Origin: Pyrenula massariospora | Taxonomy: Eukaryota > Ascomycota > Eurotiomycetes > Pyrenulales > Pyrenulaceae | Reading direction: 5' to 3' | Length of the DNA stretch: 64,000 nt | NCBI GenBank assembly: GCA_021030905.1 | Contig: JAGFMI010000002.1 | Span: 372,001-436,000 of the forward strand | In this document: in pieces, positions 57,980-64,000 of the stretch | Position numbering within the stretch: position 1 is the first letter of the stretch | Layout: every line of letters starts with the position of its first letter | Made by a program: the position numbers and the translations under genes | The notes under the pieces: model-generated | The model's database searches: none | Seen by the model: the letters and a program-made list of their open reading frames with translations, nothing else | What the model was told of the DNA's origin: nothing

Positions 57980-59150
57980 ATGTTTCCGCCGTCACACAGC
58001 ATCAATCTTGATATTCAGGCTCTCAGTGGCATCTGCGGGTACTCAATTCCCTTTTCCTGCTTGTGACCATATTGGTAACATTCTCAGATCCATATCGATA
58101 GCTTCCTGGGTAGTCGTATTCTCTCCGCAGATCGTCGAGATCTTCCGTCGTGGATCCGCTGATGCTGTCTCTGTTGTGTTTGTCATAATATGGCTCGCTG
58201 GGGATGTGTTCAATATTCTGGGTGCGGTCTTACAAGGCGTTTTGCCTACCATGATCATCCTTGCTGTATATTATACCCTAGCAGACTTAGTGCTCCTAGG
58301 GCAATGCTTCTATTACAGAGGGTTCACGCTCTCAGATGAGCCACAAAAGCCGGAAGAGGAGGATGACGAAGAGGCGATTGGAGAGACATCGCCGCTATTA
58401 GGCAATGGCCATGCAGTCACAGAGAATGGCAACGATACAGATGATCATTTAGAGCGGCGCGGGAGCCGTTCACTCTCCCGGTTTCGAAGCTCGACCTCCC
58501 AGGTCCCCGACGGAACCCATCTTTCGCCCGCGACTCCGCTCCACCAATCCTCCGAAAACACCAAGTTCCCAGCGGAGCAGAATCTAACCCCACAAAGCAC
58601 TGCTCAAGTCGTTCTTTTCAACCTCTTTTCCATCACCCTCGTCTGCTCCGCCGGCGCCTTCGGCTGGTGGCTCGGAGACAGATACAGCAACCGCAAAAGA
58701 CACGGCCAAGAAGAACCACGACCTTCAGACCTCGACTTCGACATCCTTGGCCAAGTCTTCGGGTATATCTGCGCGGTACTTTATGTGGGGAGTAGAATCC
58801 CACAACTTGTACTGAATTACCGTCGAAAGTCGACGGAGGGCCTCTCGCTGCTATTTTTCCTGTTTGCCTGCATTGGCAATCTCACTTACGTGATGTCCAT
58901 TTTCGCATATTCTCCCGTCTGCCAGGATCCAGGATACTGTCGCTCGGGTGAGAGCTTGGAATTATACGGACGGTATATACTCATCAATACCTCTTGGCTG
59001 ATTGGAAGCTTGGGCACGCTGGCGCTAGATTTGGCTATTTTCGCACAGTTCTTCTTGTACAAGAAGCCGGATGTCCCAAAAAGACGTCAAAGAGGAATTT
59101 TGGAGGATGGTCACCGCGACGACCGTGGCAGGAATACCGATGCCCGCTAA
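57980..59150 (+). CDS. PQ-loop vacuolar amino-acid transporter (Ypq/Stm1-like)
   Basis: Two exons, 57980-58038 and 58088-59150, over a 49-nt intron, giving 373 aa. The first exon encodes MFPPSHSINLDIQALSGICG, and the splice continues SISIASWVVVFSPQIVEIFRR with PQ-loop 1. PQ-loop 2 is SRIPQLVLNYRRKSTEGLS near the C-terminal half. About seven hydrophobic segments flank a long polar loop (residues ~115-200, with acidic and Ser/Arg stretches and the ETSPLL motif, a possible dileucine vacuole-sorting signal). Yeast relatives export cationic amino acids at the vacuole and S. pombe Stm1 acts as a nutrient-response receptor. Convergent with alpha-COP. Confidence 0.9.
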
Positions 59151-59936
59151 GATGAAAATGATATGAAATCACCTTCAACGCGTTGGAAGGCTTACAGAAC
59201 ACCGAAGGCCGCGCATTTGTGCCACTATTCAGCAGAGAGCAGAAGGCTTGGTTTCGAGAACGACAGGCTCAAGGCTGGTGGCGACCTGAGATTGAACCAT
59301 CGGCGGCGACATCTGTACACTGGGAATAGAATTCGACTTCGTTGTCATGTCTCAGCGCACCTCCACGTGCTCCCAGAGGAATTCGTCGTGCTGGTGGTTG
59401 CAAAATAGTGTGACGACCCGTCAGATGTTAGGCCCATGAGTTTGGCAGATTTTGGTTGTGCTGTGAGTCGGATATGTTATACCGAGGACGAAAAGTTAGA
59501 TTTGATGTGATACTTGCTGATGAGCTTAGATTTCGATTGATCAGAGTGGTAGCGGAAGACAGGACTAAAAAGGAGCTACTTAATGAGAGAGTTCTGCAAA
59601 GTTTTGACCAGAGGGTAGGTAGATGTAGAACACGCTATTTAGAAGCTTGGGAAGTTGAAAGCATTTTGGTATTTCTATAGCTCCCGCTTGTCTGCATCAC
59701 GATAGAATCTCTATCGATGGGCGGATATCCGCTGTAAGAGCAGCATTGCAAGGTGATAGTAACGCTTTCCAGCTCACCAACTTGACGGTCTCAGGAATGG
59801 GTATTTCTTCGGTGCCATGACCTTGTTCCATTCCTGTACGCCACTGCGATGCTCAACACGGCGGATCTCAAACAAGACATTTACCGCGCTGTCCCAAACG
59901 CTTCACTTGAGTATGCATTCCTTGAACTCGGATTTT
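59151..59936. other. convergent intergenic region, no gene
   Basis: 786 bp holding the 3' ends of the PQ-loop and alpha-COP genes; two short frames are not recognisable. Confidence 0.4.
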
Positions 59937-62900
59937 TCAAGGCACATCAACCCACAATCGCAACCCAGATCCTATCCCACCTATCTCACAGACCTCACAC
60001 ACCCTGCACACCTGCCCCTTGTACTGATCGTGATACTTACTACCGTCGAAGGGACACTTCGCGCTCGGGCTACCGGTGTAGATGGGGGTATATGACGCAG
60101 CGCAGATATCGAATTCGGCAAATTGGTCGAAGTCAATATCAATCTTGTCTTGCGGTGAGCGTTCGGCTTGGGCCTTGACTTTACGAGCCTATATAGAATA
60201 TTCGTTAGTGTACGATGTCATACTATCACAGGAGTCAAAAATATGAAAGCTAGAAACTCACTCTCTCCAGAGTCTTCGCCGGTCCACCGTTCGCGATAAC
60301 GCGATTAGCAAATCCAAGGGCGCTTCCAAACTGTTTGTGCGTTGTAGCAAGGCTCATGGCGGCGCTCAACGCAAGTTGTCGGTGGCTGACTTCAAGCTTT
60401 GGGACTGTAAAGTAGGCACTCAGTTCTAGAGAGCGCTTGAGTTTCTCGTCTGTATCACTACCCAGATCTCTTCGGGCAAGCTCGATCGACATAGCAAGGG
60501 CGTATTCAGCGGCGGTGCTGATAGTTTTCTTCGCTTCGGCTACCTGTGACTCTGATGCGACAACATTGACAAGCAGGTTGTGTAGGACACGCTTGAAGAT
60601 GCCAACCCCATCGGCGAGCTTGTTGCCACGCATGGCTGTATAGCCATCTTGCAAGTCAGTGTTCGCGATAGATTCTAGATCCCGTGGAATGATTGGAAGA
60701 ACTTTGCGTGAGTCCGTTTCATCCACAGTGCGACGAACGTAATTGACGAGGGGCGGTAACCCAGCGCTGGCGGGGAGATATGTTTTACTTGCCTGGTATA
60801 TCTCCATAAAGCGTGGTCTTAGCGGTGTGAAATTGACAGCTGCCAACTGCCGATTCAAGAGCTGCATGGCTGATTCAAACGAGCCAGCAGCGACATGGTC
60901 TGCGGCAAGAGGCGAGTTCCGAGCCCACAGCTCTGCTTCGCTCGACCCAGGACCAGTAGAATCCGGGATGTCGACGTTAACGAAGTCCGACTCGCCACCA
61001 GCCTCGAGCGCAACGTCATCGCCCATATCCCAGCCAGCATCTTCTTCTTCTTCCTCACCTTCTACAGCTTTTGTCAAGCCACCTTCCTCGATTTGGGGCG
61101 CTTCGTCCATGCCATCAATAATGGTAGCGTCTTCTCCGCCAGCCTCGCCCAATAGAGCTTTTTCGAAAGAAGAATGCCCGGCAGCTTTGACAGGCCAATT
61201 TGCCTTGAAAGTCGGAGCAATGACTGGTGGGGGTGCTAATGGCTCGCCTGCTTTTGGCATTGAAATTTGGTCCTCAGAGAGCCCTGTCACTTCGAGGATA
61301 GATTCGCACTCTTCAATTAACCCGTGAGACTTCGCGGCCAGATATGCCATAGGATATAGGTCGATCTCTTTAAACATCTGGATGCGGCTCTCAACGTCAC
61401 CAAGATATAGCGCGTTCTGGAATCTAGAGGTGAAATCTCCTCGGTGTTCAGCAATCTTCGCCATCCTAGTAAGTTTCTCTTGGTCTCCTGTGCAAAGATA
61501 TAAGAATGAAAGTTTGTCAAAGCTACGAAGCTTCTGGTATGACATCTCCACAATCTGATGATTGCCATGATTCAAAGCTTCAGTGCCCAGACGCGACCAT
61601 ATCTTAGGACGATCGAGCTGTTTTGCCATCTCTGTGGCCACATCGAGGTTGCCACATTCAATAGCAAGTTCGAATCGAGTTTGTGGATCTTGCACGAATT
61701 GCAGCGCGATCTCAGGGTAGCCTTTCTTTTGAAGATAAGAAATGATGCTCTGACCGACCAAGCTTGAAGTTTTGATGATTTGGAGCATTTCATCGTAGTT
61801 TCTCTTGACCAGGGCGAGTTTGAAACGATACTCGGTTGGATCGATCTGCAATATCTTTGGTTTTGCGTTCCGGTCAAGGCAATATACATTTCTCGCCTTG
61901 ACACGGACGAGATAAACTGTCTGATCTAGAGTTCGCACGATGCCATTGTCACCGTTGAGCAAGGTGTATTTAATATGATTCAGAGTAGAGTAAAGGAGAA
62001 CTCCTGCATCATCCCAAGTCGCACTCTTGATCCGGATCGTCTCGTGCAAGGTACTAACCTGCTCGAGGTTTTTGGTGACAATCGTGACATTATGCTTGCC
62101 AAGCAAAGCAGCATACAAACCATCACTCGACCACGTTACGTATTTAACACTGTTAACAGCAAGCTCTGCCAACTGCTTCTTTTGTTGAATGTCGTACAGA
62201 TAAACCGTCGTAGGCGTAATGAGCAGTAGGCAGCCGGTGCCGCCGAAATAAATGTCGGTAGTCCCAGTTGGAGGCTTGATTGTCTTGGTTGTCGAGTTGG
62301 ATAAGTCTTTGATATCAATTTGCTCGTTTGACTTCGTATACACTGCAAATCGGTTTCGTGCCACAAAAACAGCCGAGTTACCTTGCCCCTTTTTGACGTC
62401 TGTTGGCTCCAAGGAGCCGGAGGTATCTTTTGGTAGATTGACCAACTGATACGAACCACCATCAGCCGGGGAAGTTACCAAGATGGACCGCTCAGCTGGA
62501 TTGTATGAGAGACTCCTCGGTGGCACCCATGGACTGCCAAATTTTCGAAGATTCATCAGATTCGGAGACTCGACGTTTTTCGCAAAATCATATGACTTAA
62601 CTTGCTTATCCTTAGCCACGAAAAAAAGCTGATTTTGGAACACTGCGGAAGCTGGTCTCTCTCTTTCCAGCTTGAAGACCATTACACCGTTGTCATGGCC
62701 AGCCGCAAATAGATTTATTTCCGGATGTGCTGCAATAACCCAGAATCTGTCATTTTCTCTTTTGAATGATTGTACAGATGTCCTTTTGTTCAAGTCCCAT
62801 ACCCGGATTGTCTTGTCCTCCCCCACGGACAATATTAGATCTTGATGTGGATGGAACAGGCAAGCTGAAGCGTTTTGGAAATGCCCGCGGCATGTGTCGA

Positions 62901-63800
62901 CCTCCCACGCTTTCGTCTCACTCATTCGCCATAACTTGATAAGCCTGTCGTCTCCCGAGGAAACAATAAGAGGTAGTGTAGGGTGGAAAGACACCCAGTT
63001 GACGCCTCGGTCATGGCCCTCGAGCACGAATTTGACCACAGCATCTGTGTTGCCAAACATATCTGCCTGGTTCTGATTTGCGCGGGTCATCTGGTCTTCG
63101 AAGGTCAAGGAAGTAGGAGCAGAATGTTTTTTGCGCAGACCAGAAATATCCCATACCCGAACGGATTGATCGAGCGAAGCGGAAACAATCAAGTCCTCCT
63201 TCGGGTGGAACTGTGCGCACATCGTGTAGTGGTTGTGACCGGTCATAGTGCAAACTTTAAAGATCAGCTTGAGCAGCACATTTTCAATTTTATTGACATA
63301 CTTAACGATCTGTTCTGCCAGTTCCATATCCGAATAGTCTGATCATCAGAACTCGACAGAATCCAAGGAAGCTCATGGTGGAAGAACACAGTCCGAACAT
63401 AATCAAGATGGCCGTTTAATGTGAAAAGGCATCTGCGAGTCTGAAGAGACCAAACTTTGATCTTGTAGTCGTCACCTCCGGAGACGAATAAAGGTTGTGT
63501 TTTGTGAAAGTCGACGCCGCGAACTGGACCGTCATGTTCCTCAAATCTATCTATCAATGTTCCCATACGATAGTCCCATAATTGAATCGTGGAGGAATGT
63601 AAGGAGACCAGAATCCATGGCCTAGAAATAGTTAGATACTTCTTAGGGAGTAGAATTGGGGATGGCATTACCGTTTAGGATGGAATGCGATTCCTTTCGC
63701 TCGGGATGATTTCGATTCAAACTCAAAATAGCTATCAGCAATGCCGACTCATTCAAAAGAGTAGAAGCCCTACCTTAGTGAGCATGTTCGGGGATGCCAT
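59937..63800 (-). CDS. cop1: coatomer subunit alpha (alpha-COP)
   Basis: Five exons: 63800-63774, 63721-63672, 63621-63302, 63254-60262, 60188-59937; 1213 aa, the length of yeast Cop1. The start MASPNMLTK is joined to [12 protein letters not shown] repeats begin [22 protein letters not shown] and continue through [45 protein letters not shown] and [12 protein letters not shown]. The alpha-solenoid follows, and the C-terminal domain ([43 protein letters not shown]) lies in the last exon. An acidic linker holds [18 protein letters not shown] coats retrograde Golgi-to-ER vesicles and binds dilysine cargo signals. Confidence 0.97.
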
Positions 63801-64000
63801 AGTGGAATTACCTGCGGTACGCCTAGGCGTCCGCTAAGATGGAAGGAAAATTCAAGATTTGGTGGTTAGGCGAATAATATACATGTAGGATCAGAACGCC
63901 TGTAGAGGTGTTCAAAGTGATCCCCTAAATCTTATTAGAACCTCTCCCTTTCAAACGCACACCCTGTAGCTCCCTCATTCTGCCACACGGGCTCGACGGG
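63801..64000. other. alpha-COP promoter, window end
   Basis: 200 bp upstream of the cop1 start; the core promoter is probably here. No neighbouring gene is visible before the window ends. Confidence 0.35.

Overview
The window is nuclear DNA of a filamentous ascomycete (Pezizomycotina). The evidence is genes with short GT-AG introns (mostly 47-170 nt), a non-reducing fungal polyketide synthase, an AflR-type Zn2Cys6 regulator, an Ayg1-like hydrolase, fungal-type Mim1, and complete spliceosome, COPI, TFIID and Oxa1 genes. I cannot fix the class (Eurotiomycetes, Lecanoromycetes and Dothideomycetes all remain possible). I found no rRNA, tRNA, CRISPR or bacterial-type operon.

Region 1 (1-17.5 kb) is a compact secondary-metabolite cluster: a cytochrome P450, a 14-TM MFS transporter, an O-methyltransferase whose 5' end appears broken by a one-base frameshift, an AflR-type regulator, and a six-domain NR-PKS (SAT-KS-MAT-PT-ACP-ACP-TE, 2199 aa) resembling wA/PksP-type synthases. 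P450/MFS and regulator/PKS are divergent pairs. The likely logic is: the regulator switches on the cluster, the PKS makes an aromatic (naphthopyrone-like) core, the methyltransferase and P450 decorate or couple it, and the MFS exports it. Two small terminal-inverted-repeat elements (MITE-like) sit here, one between regulator and methyltransferase and one just past the PKS.

Region 2 (18.6-33.8 kb) is mostly housekeeping: prp45 and ubc7 (divergent), spo11, oxidosqualene cyclase (erg7), an F-box gene, a 2.2-kb stretch without genes, ppx1, mim1 and a p47/Shp1-type UBX cofactor.

Region 3 (34.8-41.5 kb) is accessory-looking: a LaeA-like methyltransferase, an Ayg1-like alpha/beta hydrolase (Ayg1 shortens the heptaketide product of PksP in Aspergillus melanin synthesis), an ACC-deaminase-like PLP enzyme and a MET2-type alpha/beta hydrolase. 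The Ayg1-like gene lies about 19 kb from a PKS of the type whose product Ayg1 processes, which is the most suggestive link in the window.

Region 4 (41.7-64 kb) contains oxa1, a Gfo/Idh/MocA oxidoreductase, taf11, spe2 (AdoMet decarboxylase), taf6, a full-length ABCB multidrug transporter, a PQ-loop vacuolar transporter and alpha-COP. Exon boundaries below were assigned by hand from GT-AG signals, reading-frame phase and remembered family sequence; the joins are phase-consistent, with the exceptions flagged in spo11 and the O-methyltransferase.
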